Shown here piece after piece: positions 35,309 through 44,134 of a stretch of 64,000 nt of DNA. Origin of the DNA: Streptomyces toyocaensis (lineage in GTDB: Bacteria; Actinomycetota; Actinomycetes; Streptomycetales; Streptomycetaceae); the NCBI RefSeq assembly GCF_000725125.1, contig NZ_JFCB01000002.1, positions 62,001-126,000 on the forward strand. The letters run 5' to 3'. The notes under the pieces are model-generated. The model was given only the letters and a program-made list of their open reading frames with translations, did no database searches and was not told the origin of the DNA. A program made the translations under genes and the position numbers. Numbering within the stretch: position 1 is the first letter of the stretch; every line of letters starts with the position of its first letter.

Positions 35309-36106
35309 ATGACGACGGACACACGGCGTTTCGAGGGGTACGGGGTTCTCATCACCGGGGCGGCACGCGGCATCGGCGCGGCCACCGCCCTGCGGTTCGC
35401 CGAGGAGGGGGCGCGGGTGCTGGTGGCCGACGTGGACCCGGACGCGGCCGGGACGACGGCGTCGGCGCTGCGGGAGCGGGGGCTCGGCGCCGAGGCCTTC
35501 ACCTGCGACGTGGCCGACCGGGCCTCGGTGGAGGCGGCCGTGGCGCACGCCGTGGGCACCTTCGGCTCGCTCGACGTGCTGGTCAACAACGCGGCCCACT
35601 GCACCCCGGACGCGCCCCGCTTCGAGGACGAGCCGGACGAGGAGTGGGCCGCGGACCTCGATGTCACCCTCACTGGCGCGTACCGCTGCTGCCGCGCCGC
35701 ACTCCCGTACCTCGCCGCCTCCGGCCGGGGCGCCGTCGTGAGCGTCGGCTCCGTCAACGGACTGCAGGACTTCGGCAATCACGCCTACAGCGCGGCCAAG
35801 GCGGGCCTGGTGTCCCTCACCCGCACCCTCGCCGGGCACGCCGCGCCGCGCGGAGTGCGGGTCAACCTCGTCGCACCGGGGACGATCCGCACCCGGGCCT
35901 GGGCGGGCAGGGAAGAGGAGCTCGAAGCGGCCCGGCGCCTCTACCCGCTCGGCCGGGTCGGCGAGCCCGAGGACATCGCGGCCGCCGTCGCCTTCCTCGC
36001 CTCCCGTGACGCGTCCTGGATCACCGGGACCACGCTCGTGGTCGACGGCGGCATCACCGCGGTGAACACGGGGTTCCGGCAGGCGCTCGGCGAGGCGTCG
36101 CCGTAG
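35309..36106 (+). CDS. Short-chain dehydrogenase/reductase
   Basis: A 265-residue classical SDR: TGAARGIGAATAL cofactor loop, ADVDPD (Asp after strand 2 favours NAD), LVNNAAH, catalytic Ser in SVGSVNG and Tyr/Lys in YSAAKAGLVS, then the C-terminal VDGGITAVNTGF. It resembles 3-oxoacyl-ACP reductase/glucose dehydrogenase-type enzymes; the substrate is not predictable. It may be co-transcribed with the preceding SDR gene, though it has its own spacer and no strong ribosome binding site. Confidence 0.88.
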   Translation: MTTDTRRFEGYGVLITGAARGIGAATALRFAEEGARVLVADVDPDAAGTTASALRERGLGAEAFTCDVADRASVEAAVAHAVGTFGSLDVLVNNAAHCTPDAPRFEDEPDEEWAADLDVTLTGAYRCCRAALPYLAASGRGAVVSVGSVNGLQDFGNHAYSAAKAGLVSLTRTLAGHAAPRGVRVNLVAPGTIRTRAWAGREEELEAARRLYPLGRVGEPEDIAAAVAFLASRDASWITGTTLVVDGGITAVNTGFRQALGEASP

Positions 36107-36238
36107 CCGGGACGGCCCGGCGATGTCACCGTTCGGTTGCGGCCGGGACCGGTCCCACAACCGAAGGCCCCCGTGAATCGTCTACCTGGCAGAGTGCGCA
36201 GGCCTGGCGCACACTTCCGCGGGAAAGGCAGAAGGACC

Positions 36239-36934
36239 ATGGGGGACATACGCAGACGGAGTACCGTCATCCTGGGGGTCACCTCGCTGGTGGCTCCGCT
36301 CGCGCTCGCGCTCGGCGCGGCACCGGCGCAGGCCGCGAGCTGCACCACCTCGGCGGGCCCGTACCAGAAGAAGGTGGAGAAGTTCCTCGGCCGCCCGGTC
36401 GACGGCAAGCAGTCCGCCGCCGACTGCAAGGCCATCCGCGCCTTCCAGACCAAGCACGGCATCACGCCGAACATCGGGTACGCCGGCCCCGTCACCTGGG
36501 GCGTGATGGACCTGATGAACAAACAGAAGGCCGTGGGCAAGAACCCGAACAAGTCCGGCAAGTGCCCCACGAACAAGGGCCGCATCGCCTGCGTGAACCT
36601 GACGCTCCAGCTCAGCTGGATCCAGGACGGCAAGAAGCTCGTCCACGGTCCCGTCCCGGTCCGCACGGGACGCAACGGGTACGAGACCCGCACCGGCCTG
36701 AAGAAGATCTACTGGCGCAACATCGACCACGTCTCGACCATCTACGACGTGCCGATGCCCTACAGCCAGTTCTTCGACGGCGGCCAGGCCTTCCACTCGG
36801 TCGGTGTCAGCATGTGGAACCCGCCCGGCTCCCACGGTTGCGTGAACATGACGAAGACCGCCGCCAAGAAGTACTGGTCGCTGCTGAAGAAGGGTGACGA
36901 CGTCTACGTGTACGGTCGCAAGCCGGGCACCTGA
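36239..36934 (+). CDS. Secreted L,D-transpeptidase with peptidoglycan-binding-like domain
   Basis: A 231-residue exported protein: ATG 36239 after AGAAGGA, signal peptide to about residue 34 (PAQAASC). A PG_binding_1-like region follows (about 40-95; VEKFLGRPVDGKQSAADCKAIRAFQ) and then a YkuD domain (about 120-228) whose active site is HSVGVSMWNPPGSHGCVNM, with the Cys nucleophile and HGC triad. It would form 3-3 crosslinks in peptidoglycan or attach proteins. Two extra Cys pairs outside the active site may form disulfides. A terminator follows. Confidence 0.9.
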   Translation: MGDIRRRSTVILGVTSLVAPLALALGAAPAQAASCTTSAGPYQKKVEKFLGRPVDGKQSAADCKAIRAFQTKHGITPNIGYAGPVTWGVMDLMNKQKAVGKNPNKSGKCPTNKGRIACVNLTLQLSWIQDGKKLVHGPVPVRTGRNGYETRTGLKKIYWRNIDHVSTIYDVPMPYSQFFDGGQAFHSVGVSMWNPPGSHGCVNMTKTAAKKYWSLLKKGDDVYVYGRKPGT

Positions 36935-36941
36935 GCCGTCC

Positions 36942-36979
36942 CGCCGCCCCCGGGACCATGGGCGAGGCCCGGGGCGGCG
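36942..36979 (+). terminator. Terminator after L,D-transpeptidase gene
   Basis: A 12-bp GC stem (CGCCGCCCC-GGG against CCCGGGGCGGCG) with a single bulged C and a loop of about 13 bases lies eight bases past the stop codon. Confidence 0.7.
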
Positions 36980-37108
36980 GTGTGAACTCGCCCATGCTTC
37001 CACGGCAGATCACGGCAGATGGACGTGATCAGCAACACTGTCGGAAATGTCCGATGTGCGTGCGATTACTCACAGCGTCTTCACGTCCGGCCCCGTATGC
37101 TTCACAGC

Positions 37109-37282
37109 ATGTCCACCACTGTTGAACCCTCCTCCGAGCGATCGGCTGCCGAGGTCAACGAGGAGATCCGGGCCCTGTGGCTCCGGTCGGGCGGGACACT
37201 CAGCGTCGAACAGCGCGAGGAGTACCAGCGCCTGGTCCAGGAGTGGGCCTCGGCCCTCCCGCAGCCGGCCAGGGCGGCCTGA
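37109..37282 (+). CDS. Small protein of unknown function
   Basis: A 57-residue protein from ATG 37109. It is helical and charged (RSAAEVNEEIRALWLRSGG, then LSVEQREEYQRLVQEWA) and has no membrane segment or Cys. Codon bias is good throughout. An upstream in-frame ATG at 37097 is possible. It is preceded by AT-richer sequence at about 37020-37080 that may hold the promoter. I recognise no family. Confidence 0.6.
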   Translation: MSTTVEPSSERSAAEVNEEIRALWLRSGGTLSVEQREEYQRLVQEWASALPQPARAA

Positions 37283-37338
37283 CCGGCCCGTAACCGGCCT
37301 CGGCATCGTCACCGCGGCGACCGGGCACCCGCGACCGA

Positions 37339-37821
37339 ATGGGTGCCCTTCTCGCACTGTCCTCTGCTACGGCATCGTCCACTTCGTCGGCGGATCGCTG
37401 TCCCGCCGTGTCCCGCATCCCGCCGTCACCCTCCTCGGCCAGACCGGCGGCCTGCTGTTCGCCACGGGGCCGCGCTCGTCCTGCCCGCCGACGACGTCAC
37501 CGGCTCCGACCTGCTCCGGCCGTGACGGCGCTCACCGGCACGACCACGCTCATCGTGCCGCGACTGGGCGTCGCCCCCTCCGTCCGGTGCGGTGTCCTCC
37601 TTCTCGGCGACCGGCCCGGTGCTCTCGCCTCGCCGCGGACCGCCCTCACGGGTCCCGCACCGTGGTGCGTGTCCGGCGGTGGCACCCGTCTCGGCCGCGG
37701 GGCGACGGACGGACTCCTGGCCGGCCTCGGCCTCGCCGTCCTGCACGAACACGTCTCCTGACGGCAGACCGCCGGGCTGCTGGGAGCCGCCCTGGCGACG
37801 GTGCTCCTGACGGTGGGCTGA
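37339..37821 (+). pseudogene. Decayed EamA/DMT-family transporter
   Basis: Pieces of one transporter can be read in order across three frames: MGALLALSSA at 37339, then LCYGIVHFVGGSLSRRV and TLLGQTGGLLFATG, then AALVLPADDVTGSDLL, then VTALTGTTTLIVPRLGVAPS, and finally VLHEHVS, an in-frame TGA, and TAGLLGAALATVLLTVG to the stop at 37821. This is the order of the start and end of an EamA protein (usually 280-300 residues), but much of the middle is missing. At least three frameshifts and one stop codon show that the gene is dead. Confidence 0.65.
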
Positions 37822-37843
37822 CCCGTCCGCAACCACGGCCCGC

Positions 37844-39223
37844 TCAGCCCCACGTCGCCGAGTAGTGCCGCCGGTACGCCTTGCGGTCCTGCTCCGCCCG
37901 GATCCACCGTGAGGCCACCAGGGCGACCAGACTGCCCCCGATCACCAGCAGACCCGGCCCGACGTTGCGGGGGTCGGCCAGCCGTGACAGCAGCGTCGAC
38001 GGATCAGGGACGATGCCCCTCACCGGGGTCGACGCCCCCGGTGTGGCCGCGTCCGGAGCCGCCGCGCCCCCGGCGTCCGACGGCGCGGGCGACGGCGCCG
38101 CCGCACCCCCGTCGGCTCCGGGCGCCACGATGAGCCGCACGTCGAGCTGCGCCAGCGCCTTCGTCACCGGCTGGAAGTACGTCGTACCTCCCGTCCGGCA
38201 GTCACCGCTGCCGCCGGACGTGACGCCGAGCGCGATGCCCTCGGAGAACATCGGCCCGCCACTGTCACCGGGCTCCGCGCACACGTCTGACTCGACGAGA
38301 CCGCTGACCGTGCCCTCGGGATAGTTCACCGTCGCGTTGAGCGCGGTCACCTCCCCGTCGCGCAGTCCGCTGGTGCTGCCGCTGCGGAAGATCCGCTGCC
38401 CGACCGTCGGATCCGCCACCCCCGTGATCCGTACGCCCTTGCCACCGCCGATCGCCACCACGCCGGCGCCCTCGCCCGCCCGGCCGTCCGCGTACTCGAT
38501 CAGGGAGTAGTCGTTCCCCGGGAAGCTGCCGCCGACGGTGGTGCCGACCTCCTGCCTGCCGCCGTTGTCGGCGAACCACACCGACCCGTCGGGGCCGCAG
38601 TGCCCGGCCGTGAGGATGAAGTCCCGTTCGCCGTCGGTCACGTTGAAGCCCGCCGAGCACCGGCCGGCCGTGGACAGGATGGGCCGCGCGCCGTTGAGGC
38701 GGGTGGTGAAGGTGCCTCCGGTCCGCTCCATGCGCACGAAGTCGCCGATGCCGTCGGCCACTTCGGTCAGCTCCGACCAGTCCCGCGCCGACACCGTGGT
38801 GTCGCCCCGGACGACCACCTGGTTGGACCGGTAGTCCATCGCCCAGGCGGTGCCGGGCACGCGCGGCGCCGAACCCAGCGTGCGGGCGGCGGACTTGAAC
38901 TCGTCCATGCTGTGGCGCACCATTCTCGGCTCGGCGCCCGCCTCGCGCACCTCGGCCGCCGCCTCCTCGTCGGTGACCGCGACCACCGTCCGCCCGTCGG
39001 CGCCGATCCAGCTGCCCGCCGTACGGGACGTGCCCAGCTCGGTCACGAGGCCGGCGCCCGGGCCCACCGCCGGCTCCTCGGCGGTGGAGAACGGGACGGC
39101 CTCGGGCACCCGCGGCGGCTCACCGGCGACGGCGTGTGTGACCATCGTGGCCCCCAGGAGGAGTCCGCCGACGGCCGCCAGCCGTGTCACTCGCCGGACG
39201 ACCCGTCGTCGTGCGTGCCTCAT
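37844..39223 (-). CDS. Membrane-anchored S1 serine protease
   Basis: A 459-residue protease. Signal peptide at residues 1-about 33 ([19 protein letters not shown]), propeptide about 60-190, then a chymotrypsin-fold domain with [11 protein letters not shown] (His), [11 protein letters not shown] (Asp) and [10 protein letters not shown] (Ser). After the fold come an Ala/Pro/Ser-rich linker (about 370-410) and a membrane helix (about 425-443, [17 protein letters not shown]) followed by a basic cytoplasmic tail. The order suggests a protease held on the outer face of the membrane rather than released, unlike its relative at 21252. The target is unknown. Confidence 0.92.
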   Translation of the reverse strand: MRHARRRVVRRVTRLAAVGGLLLGATMVTHAVAGEPPRVPEAVPFSTAEEPAVGPGAGLVTELGTSRTAGSWIGADGRTVVAVTDEEAAAEVREAGAEPRMVRHSMDEFKSAARTLGSAPRVPGTAWAMDYRSNQVVVRGDTTVSARDWSELTEVADGIGDFVRMERTGGTFTTRLNGARPILSTAGRCSAGFNVTDGERDFILTAGHCGPDGSVWFADNGGRQEVGTTVGGSFPGNDYSLIEYADGRAGEGAGVVAIGGGKGVRITGVADPTVGQRIFRSGSTSGLRDGEVTALNATVNYPEGTVSGLVESDVCAEPGDSGGPMFSEGIALGVTSGGSGDCRTGGTTYFQPVTKALAQLDVRLIVAPGADGGAAAPSPAPSDAGGAAAPDAATPGASTPVRGIVPDPSTLLSRLADPRNVGPGLLVIGGSLVALVASRWIRAEQDRKAYRRHYSATWG

Positions 39224-39431
39224 GCATGGCTCCCGAACCTCTGCAGCGCGGCGCGAACACCGCGGGGCCTCCCCTGAGTCGGGTGCCCTCTGTGCATACG
39301 GGCCCGGGACCCCTCGTGTTCACCCCGGGGCGATCCGCGCGCCGGGGTGCGGGGACACGCCGGCGCTCCCACCGCCCGGTCCGCACCGTCCGCCGGGGCC
39401 CGATCGCGCCACCGCGCCCTATCGTGTGCTC

Positions 39432-40631
39432 ATGACCAGGATCCCGCACGAGACGTCCGGTGAACCGAATCCCCTGAACGCCCTCGGCCTCGACCGCCTG
39501 CGACGCCGCAGCAGCATGAAGTGGCGCACCTACCCCGAGGACGTGCTGCCCCTGTGGGTGGCCGAGATGGACGTCCCCCTCGCCGAACCGGTCGTGCGGG
39601 CCGTCACCGAGGCCATGGAACTCGGCGACACCGGCTACCCCGCCGGCAGTGCCTACGCCGAGGCGCTGGCCGCCTTCGCGGGCAAACGATGGGACTGGCA
39701 CGGGCTCGCCGTGGAGCGCACCGCGATCGTGCCCGACGTCATGCTGGGCGTCGTCGAGATGCTCAAACTGGTCACCGGGCACGGCGATCCGGTCGTGGTG
39801 AACTCACCGGTGTACCCGCCCTTCCACGACTTCGTCCGGCACCTGGGCCGCCGGGTGGCCGAGGCCCCGCTGGGCGCCGACGCGCGGATCGACCTCGACG
39901 TCCTGCAGGACACCTTCCGGCGCGCGACGGCCCATGGGGGCCGGGCCGCGTTCCTGCTGTGCAGCCCGCACAATCCCACGGGGACCGTGCACACCGCCGA
40001 GGAGCTGACCGCGGTGGCCGCCCTGGCCGAGCGGTACGGCGTACGCGTCGTCGCCGACGAGATCCACGCGCCCCTGGTCGTGGGCGACACACGGTTCGTG
40101 CCCTTTCTGAGTGTGCCGGGCGGTGAGCGCGGCCTGTCACTCATGTCGGCGTCGAAGGCGTGGAACCTGGCCGGCCTCAAGGCGGCCGTCGCCGTCGCGG
40201 GGCCCGGGGCGGCCGAGGACCTGGCACGGATGCCCGAGGAGGTCGGACACGGGCCGAGTCACGTCGGCATCCTCGCCCACACCGCCGCCCTGCGGGACGG
40301 CACCGCCTGGTTGGACGCCCTCCTCGCCGGACTCGACGCCAACCGCCGGCTGCTCGCCGGGCTTCTGGCCGATCGGATGCCGGCAGTCCGCTACCGCCCG
40401 GGGGACGCCACCTACCTGGCCTGGCTCGACTGCCGCGCGCTCGGCCTCGGCGACGACCCGGCCCAGGTCTTCCTGGACCACGGCCGGGTGGCGCTCACCT
40501 CCGGCCTCCCCTTCGGCACGGGGGGCGCGGGCCACGCCCGGCTCAACCTCGCCGCCTCGGCCGAGGTGCTCACGGAGGCGGTGCGGCGGATGGCGGCGGC
40601 GGTGGAGGAGACGGGAGCCGTCGGTGGCTGA
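39432..40631 (+). CDS. PLP-dependent PatB/MalY-type C-S lyase/aminotransferase
   Basis: A 399-residue fold-type I PLP enzyme. The Schiff-base Lys is in [16 protein letters not shown] contacts include [20 protein letters not shown] and [10 protein letters not shown]. The opening ([25 protein letters not shown]) is diagnostic for the PatB/MalY cystathionine beta-lyase group. Such enzymes cleave C-S bonds of cystathionine or cysteine conjugates and can repress transporters in E. coli. Its end overlaps the methyltransferase start by eight bases, so the two form an operon. Confidence 0.9.
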   Translation: MTRIPHETSGEPNPLNALGLDRLRRRSSMKWRTYPEDVLPLWVAEMDVPLAEPVVRAVTEAMELGDTGYPAGSAYAEALAAFAGKRWDWHGLAVERTAIVPDVMLGVVEMLKLVTGHGDPVVVNSPVYPPFHDFVRHLGRRVAEAPLGADARIDLDVLQDTFRRATAHGGRAAFLLCSPHNPTGTVHTAEELTAVAALAERYGVRVVADEIHAPLVVGDTRFVPFLSVPGGERGLSLMSASKAWNLAGLKAAVAVAGPGAAEDLARMPEEVGHGPSHVGILAHTAALRDGTAWLDALLAGLDANRRLLAGLLADRMPAVRYRPGDATYLAWLDCRALGLGDDPAQVFLDHGRVALTSGLPFGTGGAGHARLNLAASAEVLTEAVRRMAAAVEETGAVGG

Positions 40632-41355
40632 CGAGTGCTTCGGCCGTCCACGGCTCGCGGCGCTCTACGACGCGCTCGAGGGCGACCGCGGTGACCTCGA
40701 CGCGTATCTCCGTATGGCGGAGGAGCTCGGTGCCCGGCGCGTGCTGGACATCGGGTGCGGGACAGGGGTGTTCGCCCTGCTCCTCGCCGACCGGGGGATC
40801 GAGGTCGTCGGCGTCGAACCCGCGGGGGCGTCCCTCGACCTGGCCCGGGGCAAGCCGGGCGGCGCACGGGTCCACTGGATCGAGGGCGACGCGACCGCCC
40901 TGCCGCCGCTCGACGCCGATCTGGCGACCATGACGGCGAACGTCGCCCAGGCCATCGCCGATCCGGATGCCTGGCACGGCACCCTGCGGGGCGCCCGCGC
41001 GGCTCTGCGGCCCGGGGGACGGCTGGTGTTCGAGACCCGGGACCCGGCCCGGCGGGCCTGGGAGAGCTGGACCCGCCAGGAGTCGTACCGCAGGACGGAC
41101 GTGCCCGGCGTCGGGACGGTCGAGAGCTGGCACCGGGTGACCGACGTGGACGGAGCGCTCGTGACGTTCCGCACCACCTACGTGTTCGCCGTGGACGGCG
41201 CGGTGCTCACCTCGGACTCGACGCTGCGTTTCCGCGAACGGCGGGAGGTCGAGGCCGACCTCGCCCGGCACGGCTACGAACTGGAGGAGGTACGGGACGC
41301 GCCCGACCGTCCGGGCCGGGAGCTCGTCTTCGTCGCCCGCCGCCTGGGCGCCTAG
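40624..41355 (+). CDS. Class I SAM-dependent methyltransferase
   Basis: A 243-residue methyltransferase from GTG 40624, overlapping the PatB-type gene. SAM motif I is [20 protein letters not shown], motif [10 protein letters not shown], and motif [23 protein letters not shown]. The C-terminal part has a beta-rich substrate domain ([19 protein letters not shown]). The acceptor is unknown. Coupling to a C-S lyase could hint at a thiol substrate, but this is speculation. Confidence 0.85.
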   Translation: MADECFGRPRLAALYDALEGDRGDLDAYLRMAEELGARRVLDIGCGTGVFALLLADRGIEVVGVEPAGASLDLARGKPGGARVHWIEGDATALPPLDADLATMTANVAQAIADPDAWHGTLRGARAALRPGGRLVFETRDPARRAWESWTRQESYRRTDVPGVGTVESWHRVTDVDGALVTFRTTYVFAVDGAVLTSDSTLRFRERREVEADLARHGYELEEVRDAPDRPGRELVFVARRLGA

Positions 41356-41365
41356 ACTTCGCCGC

Positions 41366-41746
41366 ATGGACGACGCGTTGCGGGACCGGCTGGGCGCCGG
41401 GAAGTACCTGTTGGTCACCAGTTACCGCAAGAACGGCACGCCCGTGGCGACGCCGGTGTGGGTGGTACGGGACGGTGACGCGCTCGGGGTGTGGACCGCC
41501 GCCGACTCGTGGAAGGTGAAGCGGATCCGTGCCCGCGGCGACGTCCTCGTCGGCCCGTGCGACGTGCGCGGCAAGCCGACCGGGGACCAGGTCCCCGCGA
41601 CGGCGGAGATCTGCGACCCGGCCACCACCGCCCGCTACCGCCGGCTCATCGCCCGCAAGTACGGCCTCCTGGGACGGATGACCCTCCTCGGCAGCCGCCT
41701 GCGCAGGGGGCTGAACGGCACGGTGGGCATCCGCGTCACCTTCTGA
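41366..41746 (+). CDS. PPOX-class F420- or FMN-dependent oxidoreductase
   Basis: A 126-residue split-barrel protein of the PPOX/F420-dependent family: LLVTSYRKNGTPVATPVWVVRD at the start, then LGVWTAADSWKVKRIR and VLVGPCDVRGKPTGD, and a helical segment before the final strand. Relatives bind deazaflavin F420 or flavin and reduce small molecules. ATG 41366 is ten bases after the methyltransferase stop, so it is probably the third gene of that operon. Confidence 0.82.
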   Translation: MDDALRDRLGAGKYLLVTSYRKNGTPVATPVWVVRDGDALGVWTAADSWKVKRIRARGDVLVGPCDVRGKPTGDQVPATAEICDPATTARYRRLIARKYGLLGRMTLLGSRLRRGLNGTVGIRVTF

Positions 41747-41788
41747 CCGCCCGAGGGCCCCGGCGGCCGGACCCCGCCCGGCGGTTCG

Positions 41789-42205
41789 TCAGGTCCAGGC
41801 CCGGAACGGCTCGTCCACCAGCTGGAAGACCGGCTCGCCCCGCACCGGGTCCTTGGCCGTCGACAGTCGTACCCGGTCACCGCTGTGGATCCCGATGGGC
41901 GGGCCCATGACCCGGCCGCGCACCACGAACCCCTCCGCCATCTCGATCAGGGACACATTGCGCGCCGCGGGGGTGTTGCGGTGCAGCACCGTGGAATGAC
42001 GGACCGTGCCGACGCCCTCGCTGCGCTCCGTGCGCAGTTCGCTGCCCTGGCAGACCGGGCACAGCAGCCGGTGGTACGTGGCGGTGCCGCACCAGTTGCA
42101 GCGCTGGTAGAGCATGGCCTCCGCGTGGTCGGTGCCCCGGGGATCGAGGATGCCCGTCGCGGAGCCGGCTGCCTGCTGAGCGACGCTTCCTGAGTGGTGG
42201 TACAC
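41789..42205 (-). CDS. OB-fold/zinc-ribbon (DUF35-type) protein
   Basis: A 138-residue protein. An N-terminal zinc ribbon (RCNWCGTATYHRLLCPVCQG; two CxxC pairs) is followed by an OB-fold (RNVSLIEMAEGFVVRGRVMG, then IHSGDRVRLST). DUF35 proteins usually partner thiolases or acyl-CoA enzymes and bring CoA substrates. None is adjacent here, so the partner is elsewhere or the protein has another role. GTG 42205 has AGGGAG about ten bases upstream. Two TetR-type operator sequences lie about 100-135 bases upstream and match those before the TetR gene at 42369. Confidence 0.82.
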   Translation of the reverse strand: MYHHSGSVAQQAAGSATGILDPRGTDHAEAMLYQRCNWCGTATYHRLLCPVCQGSELRTERSEGVGTVRHSTVLHRNTPAARNVSLIEMAEGFVVRGRVMGPPIGIHSGDRVRLSTAKDPVRGEPVFQLVDEPFRAWT

Positions 42206-42304
42206 GCTGGTCAACTCCCTGCATTCGGCCGGAATCCCGCGTGCGCGGTCCGCCGGGCACGCGTGTGCCCGGTGGTCCGTGCCACCGCGCACAGCCTCAG
42301 CGTA

Positions 42305-42340
42305 TGGCACTCAGTGCCACTCGTAAAGGCACTCCGTACC
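42305..42340. promoter_or_regulatory. Paired operator sites before OB-fold gene
   Basis: TGGCACTCAGTGCCA (42305-42319) is a perfect palindrome around a central C. A second, weaker copy, GGCACTCCGTACC (42328-42340), has its centre 22 bases away. The same motif pair with nearly the same spacing occurs before the adjacent TetR gene. Confidence 0.8.
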
Positions 42341-42368
42341 CTCATTTACCGAAGAGTGGCCGCGGCGC

Positions 42369-43088
42369 TCAACCCCGCCCGAGTGCCGTCTCTAGTTCCT
42401 GCACCACCCGCCACAGCGGTGCCCCGCGCCGCGAGACGATCACCACGACGTCGTCGGGACCCTCGGTCACCGGGGGGACGGCCGCGGAGCCGAACGCGGC
42501 CCGCACATGCTCCAGCGCGTGGTCCACCGCGGCCTCCGCGTCCCCCTTCCCGTCCGCACGCAGCCAGGAACGCAGCGCGTTGTTGTGCGCCGCCACCACG
42601 GCCGCGGCGATCACATCGGCCCGGAGGGTGCCGTCCCGCAGGCCGGCGAAACGGGCCCGCAGATATCCGGCCATGGCCCGCTCGTAGCGCCAGACCACGG
42701 ACAACTCGTACGCCCGCAGTCCCGGCACCTGTCTGGTGAGGCGGTAGCGCTGCACGGAGAACGCGGGGTTCTCGGTGTACATCAGGAGCACCAGCCGGGC
42801 GGCGTCGCAGACCCTGTGCACCGGTTCGTCGTCGGCGCCCGCGGCCAGGAAGGCCGTCATGTCGGCCAGGCACCGCTCGTGATCAGGGAAGACCACGTCC
42901 TCCTTGGACGGGAAATAGCGGAAGAACGAGCGCCGTCCCACCCCGGCGAGGGCCACGATGTCGTCGACCGTGGTCTGCTCGTAGCCCCGCTCCAGGAACA
43001 ACCGGAAGGCCGCCGCCACCAGGGCCTCCCGCATCGTCGGCTTCCCGGCCTTCTCACCGCGGCCGACAGCCGCACTGCTGGAGCTCAT
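42369..43088 (-). CDS. TetR-family regulator of the OB-fold gene
   Basis: A 239-residue TetR protein: helix-turn-helix at about residues 19-62 (REALVAAAFRLFLERGYEQT, then VDDIVALAGVGRRSFFRYF), then a helical effector domain (YRLTRQVPGLRAYELSVVWRYERAM region split over two helices). ATG 43088 is chosen. Two palindromic sites at 43120-43155 lie 32-67 bases upstream, and the same sites lie before the OB-fold gene. Autoregulation and control of the OB-fold gene are strongly suggested; the divergent ATP-grasp gene at 43220 shares the region and may also be controlled. Confidence 0.9.
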   Translation of the reverse strand: MSSSSAAVGRGEKAGKPTMREALVAAAFRLFLERGYEQTTVDDIVALAGVGRRSFFRYFPSKEDVVFPDHERCLADMTAFLAAGADDEPVHRVCDAARLVLLMYTENPAFSVQRYRLTRQVPGLRAYELSVVWRYERAMAGYLRARFAGLRDGTLRADVIAAAVVAAHNNALRSWLRADGKGDAEAAVDHALEHVRAAFGSAAVPPVTEGPDDVVVIVSRRGAPLWRVVQELETALGRG

Positions 43089-43119
43089 GCACGGAACGTA
43101 GCACCGGGAGGCCGGTCGC

Positions 43120-43155
43120 GGCACTCAGTGCACACCCGGCACGGAACTCAGTACC
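43120..43155. promoter_or_regulatory. Paired operator sites before TetR gene
   Basis: GGCACTCAGTGCA (43120-43132) and GGAACTCAGTACC (43143-43155) repeat the motif seen before the OB-fold gene. Their centres are 23 bases apart, about two helical turns, so two dimers could bind the same face of DNA. Confidence 0.8.
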
Positions 43156-43219
43156 GTCACAGCGCTCCCGCGCAGGTCGTCCCTATGATCGAGCCACCGT
43201 CGTCCCCCTGGGAGCCCGC

Positions 43220-44065
43220 ATGTCATCCGCCCGTCCCCGCGTCCTCTATGTCACCGACCTGGCCTACCCGGCCCGCGGGCGGCGCTACTGTGACGAGGAC
43301 ATCTTCCTGACCTCCCGGCTGCGCGAGCACGTCGACCTCGCCCTGTGCCACCCGCGGGACGCCGTCGCCCTCATGGACGGCTTCGACGCCGTCGTGGTCC
43401 GCAACAGCGGTCCGGTCATGGAGTACCGGGACGCCTACGACGCCTTCCGCGAGCGTGCTTCCGCGACCGGCACGCCGGTCTACAACCCGCTCACCGGCCG
43501 GGGCGACATGGCCGGCAAGCAGTACCTGCTCGACCTGACCGCCGCCGGCCGGCCCGTGATCCCCACCGTCGACCGGCTGGAGGACCTGCACCGGCTGCCC
43601 GAGGCCGACCGGTACGTGGTCAAGCCCAGGCTGGGCGCCGACTCCATAGGCCTGCGCGTCGTCCCCGCGGACGCGGTGCGCGGCCTCGTGAACGGCGACG
43701 TCCTGGTGCAGCCGCACATCGACTTCGCCTACGAGGTGTCCTTCTACTACGTCGACCACTCCTTCCAGTACGCCCTCTACGCCCCCGACCCCGAGCGGCG
43801 CTGGCAGCTGGAGCCGTACGAACCCTCAGCGGACGACCTCGGCTTCGCCCGTCGTTTCATCGAGTGGAACACCCTCGGCCACGGCATCCAGCGCGTCGAC
43901 GCCTGCCGCGCCCCGGGCGGCGAACTGCTGCTGGTCGAACTGGAGGACCTCAACCCGTACCTCTCCCTCGACGCCCTCGACGACGCCGGCCGGGAAGCGT
44001 TCGTGTCGGCGATGGTGACGTCCCTGCGCGGCTTCCTCCGCGACACCGCGGCAGCCGGCCGCTGA
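43220..44065 (+). CDS. ATP-grasp family protein
   Basis: A 281-residue protein with an ATP-grasp fold. ATP-binding Lys is in DRYVVKPRLGADSIGLRVV; further ligands are in VLVQPHIDF, and metal ligands in LLLVELEDLNPY (E/D-x-N pattern). The N-terminal part (RVLYVTDLAYPARGRRYCDED) is Rossmann-like. Such proteins join carboxylates to amines or thiols (RimK, glutathione synthetase relatives). No peptide substrate is adjacent. It is divergent from the TetR gene and shares its operator region. Confidence 0.78.
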   Translation: MSSARPRVLYVTDLAYPARGRRYCDEDIFLTSRLREHVDLALCHPRDAVALMDGFDAVVVRNSGPVMEYRDAYDAFRERASATGTPVYNPLTGRGDMAGKQYLLDLTAAGRPVIPTVDRLEDLHRLPEADRYVVKPRLGADSIGLRVVPADAVRGLVNGDVLVQPHIDFAYEVSFYYVDHSFQYALYAPDPERRWQLEPYEPSADDLGFARRFIEWNTLGHGIQRVDACRAPGGELLLVELEDLNPYLSLDALDDAGREAFVSAMVTSLRGFLRDTAAAGR

Positions 44066-44134
44066 ACCCGCGGGGCCCTCGTCGCGTATCTCGTGACACA
44101 GGCGGTTCGACCGCCCGCACGGGACGGAAGGAGA

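Noticed and set aside
43220..44065. A third ribosomal-peptide ligase (graspetide-type) from the ATP-grasp gene
   Set aside because: It lacks the TgmB/MvdD N-terminal and substrate motifs and has no precursor peptide beside it.
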